Made by a program: the position numbers and the translations under genes. DNA of 64,000 bases, from contig NZ_JAFB01000024.1 of NCBI RefSeq assembly GCF_000519205.1, forward strand, positions 94,658 to 158,657, read 5' to 3'. Below the pieces are notes generated by a model. The model was not told the origin of the DNA. It did not search any database and worked only from the letters and a program-made list of their open reading frames with translations. Below are positions 18,629-27,090 of this stretch, in pieces; the stretch's first letter is position 1; every line of letters begins with the position of its first letter. Source of the stretch: Amycolatopsis taiwanensis DSM 45107 (GTDB lineage Bacteria; Actinomycetota; Actinomycetes; Mycobacteriales; Pseudonocardiaceae).

Positions 18629-19620
18629 CAACGGTCAAGGCTCCGGAGGGGGAGCAGCAACGAGCGAGCGGCCCGGCGGCCATGATCAAGAGCAGGCTCC
18701 AGCAGTTGCTGGCGTTCGGCAGCCTGATCGTGATCTACGCGTTCTTCTCGATCGTCAGCCCGTTTTTCTTCTCCTACGGCAACTTCATCTCGATCCTGTT
18801 CTCCACCGTGGTGATCGGCACGCTCGCGGTCGGCACCACGTTCGTCATCATCACGGCGGGGATCGACCTGTCCATCGGGACCGGGATGGCGCTGTGCGCG
18901 GTCATGGCCGGCGTGCTCATGGTGAAGCTGGGCCTGCCCCTGGCTCTCGGTCTGCCGCTGACGATCCTGTTCGGCGGACTCATCGGACTGGTCAACGGGA
19001 TCAACGTGGCGGTGCTGCGGATCCCGCCGTTCATCGCGACCCTGGCGATGATGCTCGTCGCCCAGGGGCTGGCGCTCGTGCTGTCCAACAGCACGCCGAT
19101 CTACTTCACCGACGTGCCCGGCTACACCGACCTGTCGATCGGGAACCTGATCCCGGAGGTCCCGAACGCGGTGCTGGTCCTCCTGGTGGTCGCGCTCATC
19201 GCGGGCATCGTGCTGACGAAGACCGTGCTCGGCAGGTACACCTACTCGATCGGCAGCAACGAGGAAGCGACCGCGCTGTCGGGCATCAGCGTGCGGAAGT
19301 GGAAGATCGCGATCTACGCGCTCGCCGGCCTGTTCACCGGGCTGGCCGGGGTGATGATCTCCGCGCGGCTGGGCTCGGCGCAGCCGGCCACCGGCATGGG
19401 CTACGAGTTGCAGGCGATCGCGGCGGTCGTGATCGGCGGGACCTCGCTGTCCGGTGGTAAGGGCTCGATCGTCGGCACGCTGATCGGCGCACTGATCATC
19501 TCGGTGCTCAACAACGGTCTGCAGATCATGTCGATCCCGCAGGAATGGCAGAACGTCATCCTGGGGTGCGTGATATTGCTGGCGGTCTACACCGACCGCA
19601 TCCGGAAAAAGGAAGCGTAA
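18625..19620 (+). CDS. CUT2 ABC transporter permease
   Basis: 331 residues with eight or more hydrophobic segments. [17 protein letters not shown] and [20 protein letters not shown] are the RbsC-type signatures, and [19 protein letters not shown] is the conserved central helix. It is translationally coupled to the ATPase by an ATGA overlap and followed 22 bp later by the binding protein. It is the channel subunit for uptake of a fucose-like or other 6-deoxy or pentose sugar or its acid; the substrate is inferred from the dehydratase in the operon. Confidence 0.9.
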   Translation: MTTVKAPEGEQQRASGPAAMIKSRLQQLLAFGSLIVIYAFFSIVSPFFFSYGNFISILFSTVVIGTLAVGTTFVIITAGIDLSIGTGMALCAVMAGVLMVKLGLPLALGLPLTILFGGLIGLVNGINVAVLRIPPFIATLAMMLVAQGLALVLSNSTPIYFTDVPGYTDLSIGNLIPEVPNAVLVLLVVALIAGIVLTKTVLGRYTYSIGSNEEATALSGISVRKWKIAIYALAGLFTGLAGVMISARLGSAQPATGMGYELQAIAAVVIGGTSLSGGKGSIVGTLIGALIISVLNNGLQIMSIPQEWQNVILGCVILLAVYTDRIRKKEA

Positions 19621-19642
19621 CCAGAACAAGGGAGATCTGGTA

Positions 19643-20608
19643 ATGAGGATTCGGAGGAGCGTCGCGGCGGTCGCCGCCGCGGCGCTGGCGCTGAGCCTGT
19701 CGGCGTGTGGTCAAGGCGGCGGCTCGTCCGCCGGCGGCAACGGGCCGCTCATCGCCATCGTGTCGAAGGGCTTCCAGCACCAGTTCTGGCAGGCCGTGAA
19801 GAAGGGCGCCGAGGAGGAAGCCGCCGCAAAGGGCGCTCGGACGACCTTCGTCGGCCCGGCCACAGAACAGGACGTCGAGCCGCAGCTCAACATGCTCACC
19901 AACGAACTGGCCAAGTCCCCGAAGGCGCTCGGGTTCGCGGCACTCGACTCGCGAGCGGCCGCACCGCTGCTGCAGCAGGCGAAGTCGCAGAACATCCCGG
20001 TGATCGCGTTCGACTCCGGTGTGGACAGTGACATCCCGGTGACCACGGTGGCCACGGACAACAAGGCCGCCGCGGCCGAGGCGGCCAAGCACCTCGCCGA
20101 GCAGATCGGCGGGCAGGGCAAGGTCGCGCTGGTGGTGCACGACCAGACCAGTCTGTCCGGAAAGGACCGTCGCGACGGGTTCCTGGACTGGATGCACCAG
20201 AACGCCCCGGGCATCACCGTCCTGCCGCCCCAGTACGGCGGCGGGGACCAACTGGAGTCGGCGAACATCACGAAGTCGATCATCGAGTCCAACCCGGACC
20301 TCAAGGCGATCTACGCGTCGAACGAGGGCTCGGCGATCGGTGTCATCAAGGGCGTGCAGGAAAGCGGCCGGAAAGACGTCACGGTCGTCGGGTTCGACTC
20401 CGGTCAAGGCCAGCTCGACGCCATCAACGACGGCACCGAGGTCGGGGCCATCACCCAGGACCCGGTCGACATGGGCAGGCAGCTCATCGACGCCGCGCTG
20501 AAGGCCATCAACGGCGAACAGCTGCCCAAGCGCATCGACACCGCCTACTACTGGTACGACAAGACGAACATCAACGACCCGAAGATCCAGGCGGCGCTCT
20601 ACCACTAG
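19643..20608 (+). CDS. CUT2 ABC transporter sugar-binding lipoprotein
   Basis: 321 residues. The lipoprotein signal has the sequence RIRRSVAAVAAAALALSLSA followed by the lipid-anchored Cys at about residue 22. The fold is RbsB-like: PLIAIVSKGFQHQFWQAVKKG, GFAALDSRAAAPLLQQA and IPVIAFDSGV match the sugar-binding strands, and the C-terminal half has AIYASNEGSAIGVIKG and VVGFDSG. GGGAGA precedes the ATG. It is the last gene of the operon, and a 14-unit repeat array with a central hairpin begins three bases after its stop. Confidence 0.9.
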   Translation: MRIRRSVAAVAAAALALSLSACGQGGGSSAGGNGPLIAIVSKGFQHQFWQAVKKGAEEEAAAKGARTTFVGPATEQDVEPQLNMLTNELAKSPKALGFAALDSRAAAPLLQQAKSQNIPVIAFDSGVDSDIPVTTVATDNKAAAAEAAKHLAEQIGGQGKVALVVHDQTSLSGKDRRDGFLDWMHQNAPGITVLPPQYGGGDQLESANITKSIIESNPDLKAIYASNEGSAIGVIKGVQESGRKDVTVVGFDSGQGQLDAINDGTEVGAITQDPVDMGRQLIDAALKAINGEQLPKRIDTAYYWYDKTNINDPKIQAALYH

Positions 20609-20610
20609 CC

Positions 20611-20911
20611 CCCAACCCGGACCTCACCCACCCCAACCGGGAACCCATCTTCCCGAACCGGGAATTCACCGTCCTGAACCGGGAATTCACCGTCCCGAAC
20701 CGGGAATTCACCGTCCTGAACCGGGAACTCATTGTCCTGAACCGGGGACACGCCGAGACCCGGCGTGTCCCCGACTCAGGTGTCCGAGTTCCCGGTTCAG
20801 GCGCGTGTGTCCCCGGTTCAGGTGTCCGAGTTCTCGGTTCACGTGTCCGAGTTCTGGGTTCGGGCGTCCGAGTTCTGGGTTCGGGCGCGTGTGTTCTTGG
20901 TTCGGGTTTTC
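20611..20911. repeat. 21-bp tandem repeat array 2 (mirror-image, seven plus seven units)
   Basis: Seven plus-oriented 21-bp units begin at 20611, 20632, 20653, 20674, 20695, 20716 and 20737. Seven minus-oriented units begin at 20765, 20786, 20807, 20828, 20849, 20870 and 20891, each a 15-base core such as GAGTTCCCGGTTCAG or GTGTCCCCGGTTCAG plus a six-base linker. The two halves meet in a hairpin. The outermost units on both sides are the most degenerate. The array lies right after the sugar-binding protein gene. There are no unique spacers and no coding evidence. Confidence 0.9.
20744..20772. terminator. 12-bp perfect hairpin at the centre of repeat array 2
   Basis: GGGGACACGCCG (20744-20755) and CGGCGTGTCCCC (20761-20772) enclose a five-base loop. 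The hairpin joins the last plus-oriented and first minus-oriented unit. It could terminate the sugar operon transcript, 136 bp after the last stop, or reflect how the array was duplicated. Confidence 0.6.
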
Positions 20912-20927
20912 GGACGCTGTCGGGCGT

Positions 20928-21081
20928 GAGGCCCGCGGCTACGACGCCGGCAAGAAGATCAACGGTGCAAGCGGTTCATCGTGACCGACACCCTCGGGCT
21001 GCTGGTCACTGTCGTTGTCCTCTCCGCCGGCAGGCAGGACCGCGATGGTGCCAAGCCGGTCCTGTTGGACACCCACCTGCG
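20928..21081 (+). pseudogene. Frameshifted IS5-type transposase fragment (central part)
   Basis: The frame starting at 20928 reads ARGYDAGKKING, and after loss of one base near 20962 a second frame continues KRFIVTDTLGLLVTVVVLSA and QDRDGAKPVLLD. Together they match the conserved Gly-Tyr-Asp-x-Gly-Lys-Lys ... Lys-Arg-His-Ile-Val ... Asp-Thr-Leu-Gly-Leu stretch of IS5-family (IS1647/IS112-like) transposases. No start, no ends and no inverted repeats remain. The rest of 21082-21277 shows nothing recognisable. Confidence 0.75.
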
Positions 21082-21277
21082 CACTTCATCACTCTGTAAC
21101 TGCACCGGCAGTACCTCGCACGCAATATCAACGGCGGCTACAGGTGCCACAGCACTACAGGTGTGCCGTACCGTACCTCCTGACCGGCCGACTGCTGGCC
21201 CGCTGGTCTGGTGTCATGCCAGTTCAGCGCGCCTTGGTGCCGCGAACCGCGTGACGACCGGAGGAGTCGATGCTGGG

Positions 21278-22234
21278 ATGACGGCAGGGCGACCGATGCC
21301 CACACAGGACGACGTGCTCGGGTACTTCAACACGCTGTCGAACTGGGGACGGTGGGGCGATGACGACGAGCTCGGCACTCTGAACCACATCACCGACGAC
21401 GTCCGGCTGGCGGCGGCGCGGGCCGTGCGCCACGGCAGGAGCGTGTCGTGCGCATGGGAGGTCGCCGTACCGGAAGACATGGAGCGGTCGACGACGACGT
21501 GCCCGTGCGCCGCCGACATGCCGGGTGCCGAGGACATGCCGCTGCCCGGATTCCGCGCCGACCGGCGCTGGGGCTATTCGTCCGAGCGGCTCGGCATCAC
21601 GTTCCACGGCAACACCCTCACCCACGTCGACTCGCCGTGCCACATCTTCTGGGACGGCACGATGTACAACGGGCGGTCGCACTCGTTGGTCGACGCCGCA
21701 ACGGGATCGGCGTGGGCAGCCGTCACGGCGGCGGCGAACGGGATCATCACGCGTGGTGTTCTGCTGGACATTGCCAGCGTCCGCGAGGTGCCGTGGCTGG
21801 AACCGGGGCAGGGGGTGTTTCCCGACGATCTCGAGGAGGCCGAGCGTCGCCAGGGTGTGCGGGTGCGATCCGGCGATGCGGTCCTCCTGCGGACCGGCTA
21901 TGGCCGCGTCCGGCACGAGGCCGGCGCGGCCGGCGGTTTCATGCAGGCCGGTTGGCACGCGTCCTGCCTGCCGTGGCTGCATGAACGGGAGGTCGCGCTG
22001 ATCGGCGCTGACACCCCCTCCGACGTTCAGCCGTCGGGGTACGAAGACGTGTTGATGCCGGTTCACGCCGTGGGCCTCGTTGCGATGGGTTTGTGGCTGC
22101 TCGACAACTGTGACCTGGAGATGTGCGCGACGACGGCTGCCGAACTCGGCCAGTGGGACTTCCACCTCGCGGTCGCGCCGGTCCGCTTCGCCGGAACGTC
22201 CGGCAGCCCGGTCAACCCGATCGCCACATTCTGA
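21278..22234 (+). CDS. Cyclase family protein (kynurenine formamidase-like metal hydrolase)
   Basis: 318 residues from ATG 21278, which follows GGAGGAG; ATG 21296 is an alternative. The family metal motif H-x-G-x-x-x-TH-x-D-x-P-x-H appears as FHGNTLTHVDSPCHIFWDG. GVLLDIASVREVPWL and LIGADTPSDVQPSG fit the two later strands. Members hydrolyse N-formylkynurenine or open lactam or cyclic amides, usually with zinc or manganese. It stands alone between two transposase remnants on opposite strands and its upstream region is repeat-derived, so it may have arrived by insertion. No kynurenine pathway gene is adjacent. Confidence 0.85.
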   Translation: MTAGRPMPTQDDVLGYFNTLSNWGRWGDDDELGTLNHITDDVRLAAARAVRHGRSVSCAWEVAVPEDMERSTTTCPCAADMPGAEDMPLPGFRADRRWGYSSERLGITFHGNTLTHVDSPCHIFWDGTMYNGRSHSLVDAATGSAWAAVTAAANGIITRGVLLDIASVREVPWLEPGQGVFPDDLEEAERRQGVRVRSGDAVLLRTGYGRVRHEAGAAGGFMQAGWHASCLPWLHEREVALIGADTPSDVQPSGYEDVLMPVHAVGLVAMGLWLLDNCDLEMCATTAAELGQWDFHLAVAPVRFAGTSGSPVNPIATF

Positions 22235-22277
22235 CCGCGGGGCTCGGCACCCTTCACCGGCTGCGAGTCGATCGGCC

Positions 22278-22392
22278 TGCCAGGGCGGGAAGTCGGCCGG
22301 CAGTTGCCGCCACGCCCATCCGGTACGCACCACATGGAGGATCGCGTCCACCAACGCGCGGCGGGGATGCTTCCACGCCGTGACGGGCGGGT
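22278..22392 (-). pseudogene. IS5-type transposase fragment (N-terminal part)
   Basis: On the minus strand 22392-22278 reads RRALVDAILHVVRTGWAWR and QLPADFPPWQ, the N-terminal helix and the WRxLPxxFPPW motif of IS5-family transposases. It then runs into unrelated sequence. It is only a fragment, without start or terminal repeats, orientated opposite to the piece at 20928-21081 on the other side of the cyclase gene. Confidence 0.75.
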
Positions 22393-22396
22393 TGGG

Positions 22397-23221
22397 TCAT
22401 TGACGGCGGTGGCGGTAGGCGAACACCGACAGGGGCAGGAAGATCGCCACGAGCACGGCCGGCCAGGCCACGGCGAGCAGCAGGGCGTTCTCGGCGAACC
22501 ACGACCCGCCTGGGAAGACCGGATTGTGGAGAAGTTCGCGGGCCGCGGTGGCCGTGGCCGACAGCGGGTTGGCCTCGGCGATGGTGCCCAGCCAGCGCGG
22601 CATGGTCGAGGTGTCGATAAGCGCGCTGGAGAGAAGTAGCACCGGCCAGATCGCGACCTGGACCGAGGTGACTGCTCCGGGGCTGGTGGCCTTCAGGCCG
22701 ATGAACACCCCGATCCAGAGCATCGCGAACCGCAGCAGGAGCAGCAGCGCGAACGCGGCGGCGATCCCGGCAGCGGAGGCGTCGGACCGCCAGCCGAACA
22801 CCAGCCCGGCGCTCACAATCACGATCAACGAGACCAGAGAATCGATCATGTCGGCCGCGCACCGGCCGGCGACGACCGCGATCCCGCTCATCGGCAGCGA
22901 CCGGAACCGGTCGGTCACCCCCTTGGCCGCGTCGGAGTGGGTGGTCATCATGGTCCCTTCGAGACCGAAGACCATCGCCATCGCGAAGGCTCCGGGCATG
23001 ACGAAGTCGACGTATCGGGCTCCGGTCGCCGCGCCGATCGCGCCGCCGAGGAGGCCGGTGAACATCGCCATCGTCAGCACGGGGAAGAGCCAGCCGAAGA
23101 TCTTGACCCCTGGGTTGTTGCGCCAGCGCTGGAGGTCGCGCAGGGTGATCGTCCAGATGTCGGCCAGCGCCCAGCGAAGCCGATCAGCCGGGCGATCGGG
23201 GGTCGTGGCGAAAGTCGTCAT
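22397..23221 (-). CDS. ABC-2 type exporter permease (DrrB-like)
   Basis: 274 residues with six hydrophobic segments and the family motif pattern of daunorubicin-resistance-type permeases: WRNNPGVKIFGWLFPVLTMAMF near the first helix and GMMMTTHSDAAKGVTDRFRS-like EGTMMTTHSDAAKGVTDRFR in the cytoplasmic loop. It forms the membrane half of an exporter with the ATPase whose stop overlaps its ATG (ATGA). The stop lies next to a transposase fragment. Substrate unknown; lipophilic antibiotics or lipids are typical. Confidence 0.88.
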   Translation of the reverse strand: MTTFATTPDRPADRLRWALADIWTITLRDLQRWRNNPGVKIFGWLFPVLTMAMFTGLLGGAIGAATGARYVDFVMPGAFAMAMVFGLEGTMMTTHSDAAKGVTDRFRSLPMSGIAVVAGRCAADMIDSLVSLIVIVSAGLVFGWRSDASAAGIAAAFALLLLLRFAMLWIGVFIGLKATSPGAVTSVQVAIWPVLLLSSALIDTSTMPRWLGTIAEANPLSATATAARELLHNPVFPGGSWFAENALLLAVAWPAVLVAIFLPLSVFAYRHRRQ

Positions 23222-24270
23222 GAAGGCTCTCCCACAGGGTTGTCGGTCAGGTTCGTGGATGACCCGTTACTGTCGAAAAGCGGCACGAGCGGGTCACTCG
23301 TGCGCTCCGTCGCGGCGGCACCGGTGAGTTGGGTGAAGACCTCGTCGAGGGTGGGCGTGCGGATGACGAAGTCGTCGACGGTGACGCCGGCGTCCCGCAA
23401 GGCCGCCGTGATACCGAACAGGGACCTGGTGCGGTCGAGGACCGGTACCCGGGCCCGGCCAGTGCCGGTGGTGATCTCGCCGCTGGCCAGGGGACCGAGA
23501 ATGTCTTCCAGGCGGGGAAGATCGGCCGCGGCGCGCGGGGTTATCTCGAACCAGTCGTCGCCGACCCGCGCCTTGAGTTCGGCCGGTGTTCCGCCCGCCA
23601 CCACGCGACCTCGGGCGAGCAGCGAGATGCGATCGGCGAGCTGATCGGCTTCTTCCAGGTACTGGGTGGTGAGCAGCACCGTGGTGCCGCCGCGTACCAG
23701 GTTGCGGATCGCGTCCCAGACGTCCCGCCGGCCGGTGGGGTCGAGCCCGACGGTCGGTTCGTCGACGAAGAGGATCTCCGGTGCGACGATCAGGCTCGCG
23801 GCCAGATCGATCCGGCGACGCATACCGCCGGAGTAGGCCTTGACCTGCTTGGCTCCGGCCTCGGCCAGGCCGAAGCGTTCCAGTAGTTCGTCGGCCCGGC
23901 GCCTGGCCGCGCGCGGCGAGAGCTTGCACAGGCGCCCGAACATCACCAGGTTCTGCCGGCCCGAGAGGTCCTCGTCGACCGCCGCGTACTGGCCGACCAG
24001 CCCGATCCGCCGGCGAACCTGGCGTGCCTGCCGCCGCACGTCGTATCCGGCGACCCGCACCTCGCCCTCGTCGTGGTCGAGAAGGGTCACCATGATGCGC
24101 ACGGCGGTGGTCTTACCGGCGCCGTTCGGGCCGAGCAGCCCGTGCACGCTCCCACGAGTCACCTTCAGTTCCAACCCGTCCAGCGCCGGCCGGCCGGTCG
24201 GGCTCGCCGAGCGATACCGCTTACGCACTCCCCTTGCCTCGATGGCCACGTCTGTCTCAAACTTTGGCAT
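23218..24270 (-). CDS. ABC exporter ATPase (DrrA-like)
   Basis: 350 residues from ATG 24270, with GGAGGGG upstream; longer readings extend into the regulatory region. One nucleotide-binding domain has Walker A GPNGAGKTT, the DrrA-type signature YSGGMRRRIDLA and Walker B ILFVDEPTVGLDP, followed by a C-terminal extension with TPTLDEVFTQLTG, diagnostic of the daunorubicin-resistance ATP-binding group. It is divergent from a TetR regulator. The two start codons are 91 bp apart with a palindrome between them. Confidence 0.9.
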   Translation of the reverse strand: MPKFETDVAIEARGVRKRYRSASPTGRPALDGLELKVTRGSVHGLLGPNGAGKTTAVRIMVTLLDHDEGEVRVAGYDVRRQARQVRRRIGLVGQYAAVDEDLSGRQNLVMFGRLCKLSPRAARRRADELLERFGLAEAGAKQVKAYSGGMRRRIDLAASLIVAPEILFVDEPTVGLDPTGRRDVWDAIRNLVRGGTTVLLTTQYLEEADQLADRISLLARGRVVAGGTPAELKARVGDDWFEITPRAAADLPRLEDILGPLASGEITTGTGRARVPVLDRTRSLFGITAALRDAGVTVDDFVIRTPTLDEVFTQLTGAAATERTSDPLVPLFDSNGSSTNLTDNPVGEPS

Positions 24271-24290
24271 ACGCCCCTCCAGTACATCGT

Positions 24291-24300
24291 ACTGTACAGT
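24291..24300. promoter_or_regulatory. Palindromic operator candidate between the exporter and TetR genes
   Basis: ACTGTACAGT is a perfect 10-bp palindrome, embedded in a run of GTAC-containing sequence (24281-24306) in the 91-bp divergent gap. The position suits binding by the adjacent TetR protein. Confidence 0.55.
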
Positions 24301-24361
24301 GTACATAACACGCGCCAGTAGACTACAGGAGATCGCAAGCCTCCGAAAGGACGCATGGACT

Positions 24362-25117
24362 GTGGCGCGACGTTCACCGGCCCCCGACGCGGTGCGCAGC
24401 ATCTATCTGCTGTGGGGTCACCACCCCAGCCCCGGGCGGTCCGGCCTCACGGTCCCCGCGATCGTGCGGGCCGGCGTCGAGATCGCCGACGCCGATGGGC
24501 TCGACGCCGCGTCGATGCGCAAGGTCGCCGAACGTCTCGGCGTGAGCACGATGTCTCTGTACAACTACGTGCCTGGCAAGGAAGACCTGACAGCGCTGAT
24601 GCTCGATACGGTCTACGCCGAGCTCTATGACAACGACGTCGAGGCCGCCAAGAACGCCGGCGACTGGCGCGACGGAATGCGATTCGTCGCCGGACGCAAC
24701 TGGGACCTTTATGTACGGCACCCATGGCTGCTCGACTTGCGGATGTCCCGGCCCGTTCTGGGACCGAACACCAGCCGGAAATACGAAACCGAACTCCGCC
24801 CTCTCGACGACATCGGCCTCTCCGACGTCGAGATGGACGCTTCCCTGACCCTCGTGCTCAACCTCGTGGAAAGCACCGCCCGTGCCCACCGGGGCACCTT
24901 GCAGACGCAGAAGGACTCGGGCATGACCGACGCCGAATGGTGGAACGTCGTTTCCCCAGTTCTCGGTCAGGTCATGGACGACGACGAACTGGTCCTGTCC
25001 GACCGAGTCGGCAGCTCCGTCGGCGCCAAGTTCGACGCCGCGCACAACCCCGAGCACATTCTGGGCTTCGGCCTCGAAACCGTCCTCGACGGCATCCAAG
25101 CCCGCCTCGACCGCTGA
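24362..25117 (+). CDS. TetR/AcrR family regulator with TetR_C-type ligand domain
   Basis: 251 residues from GTG 24362; GAAAGG lies about 11 bases upstream. The helix-turn-helix is late, at residues 30-75 (VRAGVEIADADGLDAASMRK, ERLGVSTMSLYNYVPGKEDL), as in the TetR_C group that controls drug exporters. The C-terminal helical domain is the ligand pocket. Divergent position and the shared palindrome suggest it represses the DrrAB-like exporter. Confidence 0.88.
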   Translation: MARRSPAPDAVRSIYLLWGHHPSPGRSGLTVPAIVRAGVEIADADGLDAASMRKVAERLGVSTMSLYNYVPGKEDLTALMLDTVYAELYDNDVEAAKNAGDWRDGMRFVAGRNWDLYVRHPWLLDLRMSRPVLGPNTSRKYETELRPLDDIGLSDVEMDASLTLVLNLVESTARAHRGTLQTQKDSGMTDAEWWNVVSPVLGQVMDDDELVLSDRVGSSVGAKFDAAHNPEHILGFGLETVLDGIQARLDR

Positions 25118-25204
25118 TCACCTTCACCGCCTCCCCGAGTGTAAGGCGTTTGTAAGCGCTTCCTTGTACCTTGGCCGCAGCGTGATACGGGGAGGTGAGG
25201 CGGC

Positions 25205-25585
25205 ATGACGGACCCACCGCAGGCCCGCCGCGGGCAGGCCGGACCGGCAGCCGGGAACGGGCGGGATGCGCCGGCCCAGCGTGCCTACGAGCGCCGGCCG
25301 CATGTCAGGTATCTGGCGGTTTGCGGGGTGATCGGCGTGGTGTTCGTCATCATCGGCGCGATCCTCGACTTCGCTGTCACCCCGGACTACACCGGGCAGT
25401 TGCCGCAGGTTCCCGGCATGCCGAGCCCGCCGAACCTTCCCACGCGCGGCCTGCCGTCGGGTCCGCCCATGCCGCCCAGCCTGCCGCACCTGCCCAATCT
25501 GCCGAGCCTGCCCAATCTGCCCAGCCTGCCGAGTCTTCCCGGCGGATTCGGCCCGACGGCGACGACCGAACCCGGAGCACGGTGA
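25205..25585 (+). CDS. Membrane-anchored proline-rich small protein
   Basis: 126 residues with GGGGAGGTGAGG before the ATG. It has a hydrophilic N-terminus (1-36), a single membrane helix at about 38-60 (YLAVCGVIGVVFVIIGAILD), then an extracellular-side tail of leucine-proline triplets (PSLPNLPSLPNLPSLPSLPG within about 90-112) and a short charged end. The topology implies the Pro-rich tail is outside. No family is recognised. Its stop shares bases with the start of the PrsW-type protease, so the three genes 25205-30977 are one translationally coupled operon. The Pro-rich tail could be a spacer or docking segment at the cell wall. Confidence 0.75.
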   Translation: MTDPPQARRGQAGPAAGNGRDAPAQRAYERRPHVRYLAVCGVIGVVFVIIGAILDFAVTPDYTGQLPQVPGMPSPPNLPTRGLPSGPPMPPSLPHLPNLPSLPNLPSLPSLPGGFGPTATTEPGAR

Positions 25586-27090
25586 TGACCATGTCGCACC
25601 AGGTAGCGCCGCGCACCGACCGGAGGACGCGGTGGGTGATGCTGATCGCCGTCTTGCTGTCCGCGGCCATGGCCGTGCAGGTGCTGATCAACCTGGCCAG
25701 TCCGAAAGTCGATCCCGCGGGCACGTCGCTCAACGGGACCATGTCCCTCCTCCCGGCCCTGTCGGTGGCCTTCTGGTGGCTCGTGACCAGTTGGATCGTC
25801 GTGCTCGCGGTCCTCGTCCCGCTCGCTGTCGGGCGCGTGCGCACCTCGCGAGATCCCGGCGAGCGGGTCAGGCGTGCGCGGTTCTTCCACCTGGCGATCG
25901 CGGCCGTGCTCGTTTCGCCGTTCTGCGTGTATCCCGTCAATTCGATGTTCGGCCACGTTCCGCTGCTCCTGCTGTGCCTGCCGACCACGGCATTCGGGCT
26001 GTGGACCGTGCACCGGATGCAACGCCATCGGCGGATGCCTTTCCGGATCGCGCTGTTCGGGTTCGGCTGGGGAGCGCTCATCGCCTTCGGCTTCGGCGGC
26101 TTGATGAACGTGTGGACCGGTGACACGGTCAACCGGTTTCTCCTGCACCGGGTCACCGATGCGATCGACGTGGGCCTCGACAACTTCCAGGGCCTGATCA
26201 AGGCGACCCAGGAGACGCAGCACGACGTGATGAGCGCCGGGTTCCTCAGCGCCGGCGTAGGCGAAGAGCTGGGAAAGGGCGCCGGTGTGGCCATCGTGTA
26301 CCTTCTCTGCCGTCGCCACTTCGACAATGTGGTGTCGGGCATCGTCGTCGGCGCGGCCGTCGGCCTCGGCTTCAATCTGGCCGAAACGGTGGATTACCTC
26401 GCCACCACCGCGGGCGGTGCGAGCCAGTACTGGGCCCGCCAGTACGTCGGCCTGATGGGAACGCACGTGGCCTTCACCGCGCTCGTGGGGGCCGGTTTCG
26501 GGGTGGTGCGGCAGCTTGGCGACCCGCGCCGGCGGTGGTTGCCGGTCGCGTGCGCACTCGTTGCCGCCATCGGGGGGCACTTCACCTTCGACGCCGGTAC
26601 CCGCGTCTACACAACACTGAGCGCGGAGTGGTTCGGCTCCCCGAACGACTACGTGTCCGTGTTGGTTCTGCAACCGCTCGGCATGATCGTCCTGTTTGGA
26701 CCTTTCGTGGTGATGTACGTGCTGTTGCTCCGGCGAGGTCTGCGTGACCAGTTGGCGGCGTTGCGGGTCGAGTTGGCCGCGGAGGCGAACACCGGTTTCG
26801 GCGCGGTCACGCCGGCCGAGGTGTCGCTGTTGTTGCGCCCCGGGATGCGGTGGTGGTTGAGGTTCCGCACGTTCCGCAGCGGTGGGACGGGCGCCTACCG
26901 GGCGCTCGCGCGATTGCACGCCGCGCAGCTCGACCTGGGGATGCAACGGTGGCATCGCTCCCGGAGCGAGGTCGACCCCGGCGCTCCGGACGAAACAGTA
27001 CTCCGGCGCCGCGTGCTCGAACTGAAGCATCAGCTGGCCACCGTCGCTCTCTCTCCTCAACAACAGTCCTTTGTGGAGGTGCCCGCATGA
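25585..27090 (+). CDS. PrsW-family intramembrane metalloprotease
   Basis: 501 residues from ATG 25585. It has about eight to nine hydrophobic helices between residues 20 and 390 and all four signature motifs of PrsW-type proteases: EELGK (ExxK type with paired Glu), FNLAE (FxxxE), HVAF (HxxF) and HFTFD (HxxxD). A cytoplasmic C-terminal domain of about 110 residues is rich in Arg and Leu. PrsW cuts membrane-anchored proteins such as anti-sigma factors. Its gene overlaps both the Pro-rich membrane protein (25205-25585) and the RHS protein (start 27087, ATGA overlap), making either one a plausible substrate. That link is inference. Confidence 0.85.
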   Translation: MTMSHQVAPRTDRRTRWVMLIAVLLSAAMAVQVLINLASPKVDPAGTSLNGTMSLLPALSVAFWWLVTSWIVVLAVLVPLAVGRVRTSRDPGERVRRARFFHLAIAAVLVSPFCVYPVNSMFGHVPLLLLCLPTTAFGLWTVHRMQRHRRMPFRIALFGFGWGALIAFGFGGLMNVWTGDTVNRFLLHRVTDAIDVGLDNFQGLIKATQETQHDVMSAGFLSAGVGEELGKGAGVAIVYLLCRRHFDNVVSGIVVGAAVGLGFNLAETVDYLATTAGGASQYWARQYVGLMGTHVAFTALVGAGFGVVRQLGDPRRRWLPVACALVAAIGGHFTFDAGTRVYTTLSAEWFGSPNDYVSVLVLQPLGMIVLFGPFVVMYVLLLRRGLRDQLAALRVELAAEANTGFGAVTPAEVSLLLRPGMRWWLRFRTFRSGGTGAYRALARLHAAQLDLGMQRWHRSRSEVDPGAPDETVLRRRVLELKHQLATVALSPQQQSFVEVPA

